Source: Mycobacterium sp.
Lineage (GTDB): Bacteria; Actinomycetota; Actinomycetes; Mycobacteriales; Mycobacteriaceae
Reading direction: 5' to 3'
DNA: 64,000 nucleotides
Assembly: GCA_020438845.1 (NCBI GenBank)
Contig: JAGQTV010000019.1
Location: 16,767 to 80,766 of the forward strand
Each line of letters opens with the position of its first letter. Within the stretch, counting starts at the first letter, position 1. Made by a program: the position numbers and the translations under genes. Shown here piece by piece: positions 17,483 to 25,875 of the stretch. The notes under the pieces were generated by a model. It had not been told where the DNA came from. It made no database searches and worked only from the letters and a program-made list of their open reading frames with translations.

Positions 17483-18904
17483 ATGACGATCATGGCCCCT
17501 GAGACAGTCGGCGAATCGCTCGACCCTCGCGACCCACTGCTGCGGTTGAGGACGTTCTTCGACGACGACAGCGTGGAGTTGCTCCACGAACGGGACCGCT
17601 CTGGGGTGCTCGCTGCGGTTGGCACCGTCAATGGTGTGCGCACCATCGCCTTCTGCACCGACGGCACCGTGATGGGCGGTGCGATGGGCGTGGAGGGCTG
17701 TCAGCACATCGTCAACGCCTACGACCTGGCCATCGAGGAGCACAGCCCGATCGTCGGCATCTGGCACTCCGGCGGGGCCCGACTGGCTGAGGGCGTGCGC
17801 GCCCTACATGCCGTAGGTCTGGTGTTCGAGGCAATGATCCGTGCCTCCGGCCACATCCCGCAGATCTCGGTGGTGGTCGGGTTCGCCGCAGGCGGCGCGG
17901 CCTACGGGCCGGCACTGACCGACGTCGTCATCATGGCGCCGGAGGGCCGGGTATTCGTCACGGGGCCTGACATCGTGCGCAGCGTGACCGGCGAGGACGT
18001 CGACATGGAGTCCCTCGGCGGTCCCGACACCCACCATAAGAAGTCCGGTGTGTGTCACATCGTGGCCGACGACGAACTCGACGCCTACGCCCGCGGACGG
18101 CGGCTAGTCGGCTATTTCTGCCAGCAGGGCCATTTCGACCGCACCAAGGCCGAAGCCGGCGACGTCGACCTCCATGCCCTGCTGCCGGAATCCGCGCGGC
18201 GCGCCTACGACGTTCACCCACTGGTCGACGCTCTGCTGGACTCCGACTCCCCGTTCGAGGAGTTTCAGGCCAAGTGGGCCCCGTCGATGGTGGTGGGCCT
18301 GGGCCGCCTCTCCGGACGTACCGTCGGCGTGCTGGCCAACAACCCGCTGCGCCTGGGTGGCTGCCTGAACTCCGAAAGTGCCGAGAAGGCAGCGCGTTTC
18401 GTGCGTCTATGCAACGCCTTCGGCGTTCCGTTGGTGGTCATCGTCGACGTCCCCGGCTACCTGCCCGGCGTCGACCAGGAGTGGGGTGGCGTGGTTCGCC
18501 GGGGCGCCAAATTGCTGCACGCTTTCGGCGAGTCATCGGTCCCCCGCGTCACACTGGTCACCCGGAAGATCTACGGCGGGGCCTACATCGCGATGAACTC
18601 CCGCTCGCTGGGCGCCACCAAGGTGTTCGCCTGGCCGGACGCCGAGGTCGCGGTGATGGGGGCCAAGGCCGCCGTCGGCATTCTGCACAAGAAGAAACTG
18701 GCCGCAGCGCCCGAGGCCGAACGTGAGGCCCTGCACGAGGAGTTGGCGGCAGAACACGAGCGCATCGCGGGCGGCGTGGACAGCGCCATCGAAATCGGCG
18801 TGGTGGACGAGAAGATCGATCCCGCCCACACCCGCAGCAAGCTGACGCAGGCCTTGGCCGAAGCCCCACACCGCCGCGGTCGCCACAAGAACATCCCGCT
18901 GTAG
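17483..18904 (+). CDS. accD6: Acyl-CoA carboxylase carboxyltransferase beta subunit AccD6
   Basis: AccD6 is the carboxyltransferase subunit that pairs with a biotinylated alpha subunit (AccA3 in M. tuberculosis) to make malonyl-CoA for FAS-I and FAS-II. The 473-residue protein shows the crotonase-fold carboxyltransferase blocks: GIWHSGGARLAEGV, SVVVGFAAGGAAYGPAL with the oxyanion-hole glycines, and FVRLCNAFGVPLVVIVDVPGYLPG in the C-terminal half. A GAGGAGG-type site precedes the ATG at 17483. It closes the FAS-II cluster, so the precursor enzyme is co-expressed with its consumers. A hairpin-forming 60-bp repeat follows the stop. Confidence 0.95.
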   Translation: MTIMAPETVGESLDPRDPLLRLRTFFDDDSVELLHERDRSGVLAAVGTVNGVRTIAFCTDGTVMGGAMGVEGCQHIVNAYDLAIEEHSPIVGIWHSGGARLAEGVRALHAVGLVFEAMIRASGHIPQISVVVGFAAGGAAYGPALTDVVIMAPEGRVFVTGPDIVRSVTGEDVDMESLGGPDTHHKKSGVCHIVADDELDAYARGRRLVGYFCQQGHFDRTKAEAGDVDLHALLPESARRAYDVHPLVDALLDSDSPFEEFQAKWAPSMVVGLGRLSGRTVGVLANNPLRLGGCLNSESAEKAARFVRLCNAFGVPLVVIVDVPGYLPGVDQEWGGVVRRGAKLLHAFGESSVPRVTLVTRKIYGGAYIAMNSRSLGATKVFAWPDAEVAVMGAKAAVGILHKKKLAAAPEAEREALHEELAAEHERIAGGVDSAIEIGVVDEKIDPAHTRSKLTQALAEAPHRRGRHKNIPL

Positions 18905-18917
18905 CCCGCCCCCTGTG

Positions 18918-18977
18918 CGCCCAAACCAACAAACGGGCGCAAAAGGCCGAGTAGATCAAGCCATTTCGTCGATCTCG
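18918..18977. repeat. 60-bp dispersed hairpin repeat, copy 1 (after accD6)
   Basis: This segment aligns without gaps over 60 bases to 58232-58291. Both begin CGCCCAAACCAAC and end CGTCGATCTCG. Here the hairpin arms are GCGCCC (18917-18922) and GGGCGC (18935-18940); in the other copy they are CCGCCC and GGGCGG. The outer pair has therefore changed in a compensatory way. It lies between accD6 and a remnant glpD 3' end, and probably served as a two-way terminator for that convergent pair. Confidence 0.75.
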
Positions 18978-19038
18978 CGTCAGAGAGTAGATGCGAGGAA
19001 CTCCTCAGCGGCGACGGTCCCGGCGCCCGCGGTCCGCG
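18967..19038 (-). pseudogene. Remnant copy of the glpD 3' end
   Basis: The minus strand reads ...TVAAEEFLASTL then stop, followed by CGCGAGATCGACG. The intact glpD 2.25 kb away ends ...ALAAAEELLASTR, stop, and the same 13 bases. The match covers about 70 bp (against 21217-21289) and then fades. Only the last 20 or so codons remain, so it cannot be functional. It marks the other edge of the inserted two-gene islet. Confidence 0.72.
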
Positions 19039-19153
19039 TGCCTTCTTGAAAAATGTCTATACAACAGAGGCGGCCGGGCTGATCGACGTACAGTGATTGT
19101 CCGCGTCCGCTTTTCCGATGGAACCTTTCCAGCGCCACCGCAAGGGAGCCCTC

Positions 19154-19603
19154 ATGATCAAGGAACTTCTCGGTGGCGCCGCCGTGGCGGGCGCGCTTCT
19201 GAGCGTCGCTGCGGGTCCTGCCTCGGCTGCCCCGCCAAACTGCGTCGGCGACGAACCCACTGACGGCAGGACAGGGGCCCCCTGTGGCGTCCAATTGGGC
19301 GATGCTCCTGACTCCGATGGTGTGGGGGTTGCTGGTGGCGGTGGCATATCGGACGTCGGCAACAACGACCCCGGCTACGGCAACGGCGGCAACGCCGGCT
19401 CAGGCAACAACGACCCCGGCTTCGGCAACGGCGGCAACGCCGGCTCAGGCAACAACAACCCCGGCTTCGGCAACGGCGGCAACGCCGGCTCAGGCAACAA
19501 CAACCCCGGCTACGGCAACGGCGGCAACGCCGGCTCAGGCAACAACAACCCCGGCTCCAGCAGCGGCGGCAACGCCGGCTCCGGCAGCAACGGACCAGGG
19601 TAA
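19154..19603 (+). CDS. Small secreted Gly/Asn-rich tandem-repeat protein
   Basis: The 149-residue product has a Sec signal peptide (MIKELLGGAAVAGALLSVAA, likely cut after ASA). Its mature N-terminus has two Cys (NCVGDEPTDGRTGAPCG). Five 15-residue repeats of the type NNxPGYGNGGNAGSG then make up half the protein, and it ends SNGPG. An AAGGGAG ribosome site precedes the ATG at 19154. The composition suggests an extended, flexible cell-wall or extracellular protein. I do not recognise the family. It lies in the islet between the two glpD ends, which suggests acquisition separate from its neighbours. Confidence 0.78.
   Translation: MIKELLGGAAVAGALLSVAAGPASAAPPNCVGDEPTDGRTGAPCGVQLGDAPDSDGVGVAGGGGISDVGNNDPGYGNGGNAGSGNNDPGFGNGGNAGSGNNNPGFGNGGNAGSGNNNPGYGNGGNAGSGNNNPGSSSGGNAGSGSNGPG
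19361..19585 (+). repeat. Five in-frame 45-bp coding tandem repeats
   Basis: Five consecutive 45-bp units encode NN(D/N)PG(Y/F)GNGGNAGSG, the last diverged to NNNPGSSSGGNAGSG. The nucleotide units are almost identical (core GGCAACGGCGGCAACGCCGG), so the array is young and prone to change copy number in whole 15-residue steps. Confidence 0.93.
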
Positions 19604-19971
19604 GAGTCCGGTGGCTCGCAACTGCGGGGCCACAGAGCAGCCACACGGAACGAGCCAGAGGGCGCCGGACGGTGATCAGAACCTGTCAATGAGGTGCGGA
19701 GCGTAGCGCGGCAAGCAGCAGGATTTGGTTAGTAGCCGTCTTCAGACTGTGCCGTCATTCGAGATCGCGCCCAGGCCGAATCATCCAGAGCCCCATAGTG
19801 ACCGGAAGTCGAGCGGTGGTCGTCATCGGGGAGGACCCTCAACAGGGGGAACCGCATGTGCAATTTTGGAGCCGATCGGTCGATGGGCAAGTCTCAGTGC
19901 CGAAAATGTGCAGACGATCGAGCATGGTGTGGCTACCAGCGCAGTCAGCGACCACGAAGGAGCGTCATCCG
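19604..19971. other. 368-bp intergenic region in the islet
   Basis: No gene, RNA or clear repeat could be supported here. The open frame running into the methyltransferase from 19798 does not look coding in its upstream part. A purine-rich GAAGGAG site near 19956 belongs to the methyltransferase start. Confidence 0.5.
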
Positions 19972-21183
19972 ATGAACGATGATCCCAGGAGCGACGTCAT
20001 CAATCGTCAGTACGAGCGGTGGGTCTACCCGGAGCCAATTACCGACATCCCGGCGTGGTTGGACAACAACTGGCAGTGGTTTGACCCGTCGCACGCATCC
20101 CCCATCCTCTGGCCCGACCGAGGCCACAAGCCAGAAATGGACATCCTGATCGCCGGTTGTGGCACCAGTCAGGCTGCGGTGTTCGCCTTCACCAACCCGG
20201 ACGCCAAGGTCGTCGGTGTCGACATCAGCCAGGCATCGCTGGATCATCAACGATTCCTGAAGGACAAGTACGGCTTGGACAACCTGGAACTGCACCTGTT
20301 GCCAATAGAGGAATTGCCCAAGCTGGGGCGTCGATTCGATCTGGTGGTGTCGACTGGAGTGCTGATGGTTACGGCCGATCCGCTGGCAGGCATGAAGGCG
20401 CTCGCCGAGTGCGTGCGCCAGGACGGGGCTGTCGCCATCATGGTGTATTCCAAGTACGGCCGATTCGGAGTGACGTTGCTGCAGTCGGTGTTTCGGGATC
20501 TTGGGCTGGGCCAGACCGAGGAATCGGTGGGCATGGTGCGCCTGGCGACATCGCTACTGGGGGCTGATCATCCAGCACGGAGCTACATCAAGATCGCGCC
20601 TGACCTGACGTACGACGCCGGCTTGGTTGACACGTTCCTGATCGAGCGCGAACTCACCTACAGCGTGGACGAATGTCTGGAACTGATCGAGGGGGCCGGC
20701 CTCGTCTTCCAGACCTGGCTGCTGAATTCGCCATATTATGCGCACGAGTTGGTCGGCGGCCCCAACGAGTTCTACTCAGCCATCAACGCGTTACCCGAGG
20801 CCAAACAGTGGTCGGTCATGGATCGATTCCGGGCCACCAACGGTTGCCACTTCTTCGTCGCGTGTCGGCCGGACCGACCGAAGAAGAGCTACAGCATCGA
20901 CTTCGCAAGCGCCGAGGCGTTGAATTACGTACCGCTCTTCCGGCATAACTGCGGGTTGGAGGGCAATCAAGCATTTCGCCCCGGTTATCGTTTGGCCCTC
21001 TCCCCCGATCAGGTAGAACTGATCGGCCATCTCGACGGCTCGCGCAGCATTCGGCAGATCGCGGACAGGGCCGCGGGCCGAAACGGAGTGCTCACCCACG
21101 ACTACGCCCGGCGGTTCTTCGAGGCGTTGTGGCGGCTTGATTTTGTGTCGGCGACCTTCGGTGGATCGTCTGGAGCGCAGTAG
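19972..21183 (+). CDS. SAM-dependent methyltransferase with an extra C-terminal domain
   Basis: The 403-residue protein has a class I Rossmann methyltransferase core. Motif I is ILIAGCGTSQAAVFAF, followed by the acidic end of strand 2 (VVGVDISQASLDHQ), then LHLLPIEELPKLGRRFDLVVSTGVLM. After about residue 310 a separate region follows (LALSPDQVELIGHLDGSRSIRQIADRA, then DYARRFFEALWRLDFV) that looks like a small winged-helix-type domain. The acceptor substrate is unknown. The ATG at 19972 has a GAAGGAG site in front. It lies in the islet beside the secreted repeat protein, with no other biosynthetic genes. Confidence 0.8.
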   Translation: MNDDPRSDVINRQYERWVYPEPITDIPAWLDNNWQWFDPSHASPILWPDRGHKPEMDILIAGCGTSQAAVFAFTNPDAKVVGVDISQASLDHQRFLKDKYGLDNLELHLLPIEELPKLGRRFDLVVSTGVLMVTADPLAGMKALAECVRQDGAVAIMVYSKYGRFGVTLLQSVFRDLGLGQTEESVGMVRLATSLLGADHPARSYIKIAPDLTYDAGLVDTFLIERELTYSVDECLELIEGAGLVFQTWLLNSPYYAHELVGGPNEFYSAINALPEAKQWSVMDRFRATNGCHFFVACRPDRPKKSYSIDFASAEALNYVPLFRHNCGLEGNQAFRPGYRLALSPDQVELIGHLDGSRSIRQIADRAAGRNGVLTHDYARRFFEALWRLDFVSATFGGSSGAQ

Positions 21184-21229
21184 CCGTGGTGCGAGACTCG
21201 GAACTTCAGGCAGGCCCGTCGATCTCGCG

Positions 21230-22762
21230 TCAGCGGGTGGAGGCGAGCAACTCCTCGGCGGCCGCAAGGGCCCGCTGGCGGTCCGCGGCGACCAACCCAA
21301 TCCGGGTACGACGGTCCAGAATGTCGCCGGCGTCCAGCGCACCCTCGTGAGTGACGGCGAACTCGAACTCGGCGCGAGTGACGTCGATGCCGTCGGCCAC
21401 GGGGTCCGCCGGGCGCGCGCAGTGCGCTGAGCCGACGACGCCGGGCGCCTCGGCACCGTAACGAGCCACCAGCGACGCGGGCAGCTCACCGGTGGCCGAC
21501 GCCGTCACCCCGGGATTGCCCGGCGCCCCAACGAGCGGCAGGTCACGGGTGCGGCACGGCGTCCCACCGAGACCGCGGGCCGCCACCGCACGATCGAGGA
21601 CATCCTCGGCCATGAGCCGGTACTCGGTGAGTTTGCCGCCGACGATGCTGAATAACCCGGAGTCGGACTCCAGCACGGCGTGCTCCCGCGAAAGATCCGA
21701 GGTCCTTCCCTCTCCCGCGTCGATCAGCGGCCTCAGACCGGCATACGCCCCTGCGACATCTGCTGGTGTCAGCGTCGTCTGCAATGCGGTGTTGACGGTG
21801 TCGAGCAGGAAGGTGATCTCCTCCGGGCTCGGCTCGGGAACGTCCGGAATGGGTCCTGGGGCCTCTTCGTCGGTGAGACCCAGGTATACCCGGCCCAACT
21901 GTTCGGGCATCGCGAACACGAAGCGGTTGGTCTCCCCCGGGATCGGAACAGTCAGTGCTGCAGTGGGATTGCCGAAGGCCGCCGAATCGAAGACCAAGTG
22001 GGTACCGCGGCTCGGACGCAACTTGATCGACGAATCCACCTCGGCGGCCCAGACACCGGTCGCATTGATCACCGCCCGTGACCGCAGGTCTAACGACTCC
22101 CCCGTCAGCTCATCGGTCAGCCGCACCGAGGTCCCGGTCGCCGCCGATGCGCCGACTCGGGTCAGAATTCGAGCACCCTGCTGGGCGGCGGTTCGGGCCA
22201 CCGCGACCACCAGTCGGGCGTCATCGATCAGCTGGCCGTCGTAGGCCAGCAGCCCTCCGTCGAGGCCGTCGCGTCGCACCGTCGGCGACATGGCCACGGC
22301 TTCCGCTGCGCTGATGCGCCGCGGTCGCGGCAGGATCGAGGACTTGGTGCCGGCCATCGCGCGCAAACCGTCACCGGCCAGGAAGCCGACCCGCACCAGG
22401 CCACGCTGGAACCGGCTCATCGCGGGCAGCAGCGGAACCAGTTGGGCCATCGGCTTGACCAGGTGAGGTGCGTTGCGGGACATCAAGATTCCCCGCTCGA
22501 CGGCACTGCGGCGGGCAATGCCGACGTTGCCGGTGGCGAGGTAGCGCAGGCCGCCGTGGACCAGTTTTGAACTCCACCGACTGGTGCCGAAAGCGAGGTC
22601 GTGCTTCTCCACCAGTGCGACGGACAACCCACGACTGGCAGCGTCGAGGGCGATTCCGACGCCGGTGATCCCGCCGCCTATGACGACGACGTCCACCTCA
22701 CCCCCCTCGGCGAGGGCGGCGAGGTCTGCGGTGCGCCGGCAGGCGCTGAGAACGGTGTTCAC
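21230..22762 (-). CDS. glpD: FAD-dependent glycerol-3-phosphate dehydrogenase
   Basis: GlpD oxidises sn-glycerol-3-phosphate to dihydroxyacetone phosphate and passes electrons to the membrane quinone pool. The 510-residue flavoprotein has the FAD-binding motif VVVIGGGITGVGIALDAASR near the start and the family block SRWSSKLVHGGLRYL. A C-terminal DAO-type domain follows. The start overlaps the upstream TetR stop by 4 bp, so regulator and enzyme form one transcription unit. By context it corresponds to Rv2249c (glpD1). Its last codons and the bases just past the stop are duplicated next to accD6. Confidence 0.93.
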   Translation of the reverse strand: MNTVLSACRRTADLAALAEGGEVDVVVIGGGITGVGIALDAASRGLSVALVEKHDLAFGTSRWSSKLVHGGLRYLATGNVGIARRSAVERGILMSRNAPHLVKPMAQLVPLLPAMSRFQRGLVRVGFLAGDGLRAMAGTKSSILPRPRRISAAEAVAMSPTVRRDGLDGGLLAYDGQLIDDARLVVAVARTAAQQGARILTRVGASAATGTSVRLTDELTGESLDLRSRAVINATGVWAAEVDSSIKLRPSRGTHLVFDSAAFGNPTAALTVPIPGETNRFVFAMPEQLGRVYLGLTDEEAPGPIPDVPEPSPEEITFLLDTVNTALQTTLTPADVAGAYAGLRPLIDAGEGRTSDLSREHAVLESDSGLFSIVGGKLTEYRLMAEDVLDRAVAARGLGGTPCRTRDLPLVGAPGNPGVTASATGELPASLVARYGAEAPGVVGSAHCARPADPVADGIDVTRAEFEFAVTHEGALDAGDILDRRTRIGLVAADRQRALAAAEELLASTR

Positions 22763-23340
22763 GGTTGCAGGTATCCATTCAGTGCGTGGGCGAGTTCGAC
22801 GTCGAGTGAGTCGGCGTCGAGGATGGTGTTGACGATCTGGCCGGACTGGATCACCGACTGGGTGATCAGCAGGACCATGGCAGCAAGCCGGCGAGGGTCA
22901 CCGGCACGAACGGTGTTGCCCTCCTGGGCTTTGCGAAGCTCTCCGGCAACGATGTCGATCAGGATCTGTTGACTGGTACCCAACCGATCGGCGATGTAGA
23001 CCATGGCCAGTTCGGGATCGGAACGCAGCACGGTGAGGATCAGCGAGTCGCGGCGCAACCGCCGGGTGACCTCGACGATCCGCCGCACCAGCGCCTCCCG
23101 CCCGGCCCGGCCCGGCGGGACCTCTTGCCAGGCCCCGACGATCCGCTCGGTCAGCAGCGAAGCCAGGATCGAGCGGGTATCCGGCCAGCGCCGGTATATC
23201 GTCGGCCGACTCACCCCGGCTCGGCGGGCGATCTCAGCCAGGGTCACGCGTTCGATTCCGAAGTCGGTGACGCAGCTGGCGGCCGCCACCAGAATCCGGT
23301 CGGCGACGTCTACCGACTCGGCGTTACTGATTGACAACAT
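22759..23340 (-). CDS. TetR-family regulator upstream of glpD
   Basis: The 193-residue protein has an N-terminal TetR helix-turn-helix (VTLAEIARRAGVSRPTIYRR) and an all-helical effector domain. It overlaps glpD by 4 bp and is divergent from the FAD-linked oxidase gene, with only 17 bp between start codons. It very probably regulates both units and itself. Position matches Rv2250c of M. tuberculosis. The candidate operator GTTAC (23323-23327) and GTAAC (23351-23355) brackets the short gap but is weak. The ligand is unknown, perhaps a glycerolipid intermediate. Confidence 0.88.
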   Translation of the reverse strand: MLSISNAESVDVADRILVAAASCVTDFGIERVTLAEIARRAGVSRPTIYRRWPDTRSILASLLTERIVGAWQEVPPGRAGREALVRRIVEVTRRLRRDSLILTVLRSDPELAMVYIADRLGTSQQILIDIVAGELRKAQEGNTVRAGDPRRLAAMVLLITQSVIQSGQIVNTILDADSLDVELAHALNGYLQP

Positions 23341-23357
23341 CTGTAATACTGTAACCT

Positions 23358-24974
23358 ATGGCTGACGTTCACTCTGGAGAAAACCTGCTACCCCCGATGG
23401 CTTGGGACGCCTGGGGCGACCCGGCACTGGCCAAGCCGCTGTCGGATGGCATCAAGTCACTACTGGAGCAGGCCCTCGGAGTCGCCGGCACTGACGTCGC
23501 CGCGCCAAGCATCGACGAGGTGCAACTGACGCCATCGGCTCTCGACGCCAGGCACCGGGCGGGCCTCGCCGCGATCGTCGGCGAGCAGTACGTGCGCACC
23601 GACGATCAGGACAGGCTACTACACGCGGGCGGCAAGTCCACGCCTGATTTGTTGCGGCGCAAGCAGATTCACCAAGATGCTCCCGACGCCGTCATTCTTC
23701 CGGTCAGCGAGGACGAGGTAGCCGCAATCCTGGACTACTGCTCGCAGAACGGTATCGCAGTAGTTCCGTTCGGCGGCGGCACAAGCGTGGTCGGCGGATT
23801 GGACCCGATCCGGGACGGCTTCGACGCGGTCGTCACTCTGGATCTGCGGCGGTTCACCGAGTTGCACTGGCTCGACGAGGTTTCCGGCGAAGCCGAGTTG
23901 GGTGCCGGGCTCACCGGCCCCGACGCCGAACAGCTACTCGGTGAGCGGGGTTTCTCCATCGGCCACTTCCCGCAGAGCTTTCGCTTTGCCAGCATCGGCG
24001 GTTACGCCGCGACACGTTCCTCAGGGCAGGATTCCGCGGGTTACGGCCGCTTCAACGACATGGTCCGCGGGATGCGGGTGGTCACCCCGGCCGGAACGCT
24101 GGACCTGGGCCGCGCCCCCGCCTCGGCCGCCGGACCCGACCTTCGCGAACTGTTCGCCGGGTCCGAAGGCGTGTTCGGGGTGATCACCCGGGTACGCCTG
24201 CGGGTTCACCCGGTGCCCGAAGCAAAGCGCTACGAGGCCTGGTCATTTCCGGACTTCGCCACCGGCGCCGCCGCCCTGCGGGCGATCACCCAGACCGGCA
24301 CCGGAGCCACCGTGGTGCGCCTGTCCGACGAGGTCGAGACGGGCGTGAACCTGGCCACGACGCACAGCATCGGCGAACAGAGCAGTACCGGCGGCTGCCT
24401 TGGGGTCACCATGTTCGAGGGCACGCCCGAACACGCCGAGAGCCGGCACGCTGAGACCCGCGCCGTGTTGCTGGCTCACGGCGGCACCTCGTTGGGCGAG
24501 GAAACCGCAAAGAACTGGGAAAAGGGCCGTTTCGACGCCCCGTACCTGCGCGACTCCCTGCTGAAGGCGGGTGCGCTGTGCGAGACGCTGGAGACGGCCA
24601 CGACCTGGTCGAACGTTCCGAAGCTCAAGGCGGCGGTGACCGAAGCCTTGACGACCGCGTTGACCGCAAGCGGCACACCGGCTTTGGTGATGTGTCACAT
24701 ATCCCACGTGTACCCCACCGGCGCTTCGCTGTACTTCACCATCGTGGCAGGACAACGGGGTGATGTCACCACGCAGTGGCGCACCGCGAAGAAGTCGGCC
24801 TGCGATGCCATCATGGCCAACGGCGGCACCATCACCCATCACCATGCGGTGGGCGCCGACCACCGGCCGTGGATGACCGACGAGATCGGCGAGCTGGGTG
24901 TGCAGATCCTGCGCGCAGTCAAGCAGACCCTCGATCCGGCAGGAATTCTGAACCCCGGCAAGCTGATTCCGTGA
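23358..24974 (+). CDS. FAD-linked oxidase, alkylglycerone-phosphate-synthase-like
   Basis: The 538-residue flavoprotein has a VAO-type FAD-binding domain. NGIAVVPFGGGTSVVGGLDP is the pyrophosphate-binding loop and FASIGGYAATRSSGQDSAGYG the second FAD block. A C-terminal cap ends in QTLDPAGILNPGKL. The overall pattern resembles alkyl-dihydroxyacetone-phosphate synthases and D-lactate-type dehydrogenases; the substrate is not settled. It corresponds to Rv2251. It overlaps the downstream lipid kinase (GTGA), and both lie opposite glpD, so the locus looks devoted to glycerolipid or ether-lipid-like metabolism. That theme is inference from context. Confidence 0.85.
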   Translation: MADVHSGENLLPPMAWDAWGDPALAKPLSDGIKSLLEQALGVAGTDVAAPSIDEVQLTPSALDARHRAGLAAIVGEQYVRTDDQDRLLHAGGKSTPDLLRRKQIHQDAPDAVILPVSEDEVAAILDYCSQNGIAVVPFGGGTSVVGGLDPIRDGFDAVVTLDLRRFTELHWLDEVSGEAELGAGLTGPDAEQLLGERGFSIGHFPQSFRFASIGGYAATRSSGQDSAGYGRFNDMVRGMRVVTPAGTLDLGRAPASAAGPDLRELFAGSEGVFGVITRVRLRVHPVPEAKRYEAWSFPDFATGAAALRAITQTGTGATVVRLSDEVETGVNLATTHSIGEQSSTGGCLGVTMFEGTPEHAESRHAETRAVLLAHGGTSLGEETAKNWEKGRFDAPYLRDSLLKAGALCETLETATTWSNVPKLKAAVTEALTTALTASGTPALVMCHISHVYPTGASLYFTIVAGQRGDVTTQWRTAKKSACDAIMANGGTITHHHAVGADHRPWMTDEIGELGVQILRAVKQTLDPAGILNPGKLIP

Positions 24975-25870
24975 CCCTCTCGCAGATCACCCTGCTGACC
25001 AACCCGCAGGCCGGCCACGGAAACGCCCCGCACGCCGCCGAGCGGGCGGTGGCCCGCTTCCAGCAACTTGGCATCGACGTGGTGCAACTCGTCGGGCGCG
25101 ACACCGCTCATGCTCGCGAGTTGGTCGAAGGGGCGTTGGAAGACGGCACCGATGCACTCGTCGTCGTCGGTGGCGACGGCGTCATTCGATTGGCTTTGCA
25201 GGCGTTGGCCCGCGGCACCGTTCCCCTGGGGATCGTCCCGGCCGGTACGGGCAACGACCATGCCCGCGAGTACCGCCTCCCCACCGCCGATCCGGAAGCG
25301 GCCGTCGACATCATCGCCGCCGGACACACCGAGACCATCGACCTCGGCCTAATTTGCGGCCCCGACGGCAGCAGCACCTGGTTCGGCACCGTCGCCGCAA
25401 CAGGTTTCGACTCCCTGGTGAGCGATCGGGTCAATCGGATGAGCTGGCCGCACGGCCGGATGCGCTACAACCTCGCGATCCTGGCCGAGCTCTCGAAACT
25501 TCGCCCGCTGCCCTTCCGACTGGTCTTCGACGGCGAACGCGAGATCGTCACCGACCTCACCTTGGCGGCGTTCGGCAATACCCGAAGCTACGGCGGCGGA
25601 ATGCTGATCTGTCCCAAGGCCGATCACTCCGACGGGCTGCTCGACGTCACCATGGTGCGTTCAGGTTCCCGCACCAAACTGATCCGCCTCTTCCCGACGG
25701 TGTTCAAGGGAACACATGTGGGGCTGCCGCAAGTGGTCACCGAGCGCGCTCGCACCATCACCGTGGAGTCGCCGGGCATCAACGCGTACGCCGACGGCGA
25801 CTACGTCTGCCCGCTGCCGGTGGAAATCTCAGCGGTGCCAGGCGCTTTGAAGATCATCGTCAAACAGTAG
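24971..25870 (+). CDS. Diacylglycerol kinase-family lipid kinase
   Basis: The 299-residue protein is of the DAGK/LCB5 lipid kinase family. It has TNPQAGHG near the start, the nucleotide-binding GGDG motif (VVVGGDGVIRLALQAL) and GIVPAGTGNDHAREY. The catalytic acidic region is NAYADGDYV near the C-terminus. Its M. tuberculosis counterpart (Rv2252) phosphorylates diacylglycerol and affects phosphatidylinositol mannoside synthesis. The GTG start at 24971 overlaps the oxidase stop by 4 bp, so they are translated together. It converges with hemQ after a 5-bp gap, so terminators must lie within coding sequence. Confidence 0.92.
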   Translation: MTLSQITLLTNPQAGHGNAPHAAERAVARFQQLGIDVVQLVGRDTAHARELVEGALEDGTDALVVVGGDGVIRLALQALARGTVPLGIVPAGTGNDHAREYRLPTADPEAAVDIIAAGHTETIDLGLICGPDGSSTWFGTVAATGFDSLVSDRVNRMSWPHGRMRYNLAILAELSKLRPLPFRLVFDGEREIVTDLTLAAFGNTRSYGGGMLICPKADHSDGLLDVTMVRSGSRTKLIRLFPTVFKGTHVGLPQVVTERARTITVESPGINAYADGDYVCPLPVEISAVPGALKIIVKQ

Positions 25871-25875
25871 AACCG

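Noticed and set aside
16505-17767. Long minus-strand open frame opposite kasB and accD6
   Set aside because: It is the antisense shadow of two certain genes in high-GC DNA; its translation has no recognisable domain.
18980-19294. Minus-strand open frame between accD6 and the repeat protein
   Set aside because: Only its last 20 or so codons resemble anything (the glpD end); the rest runs antisense to the secreted protein and does not look coding.
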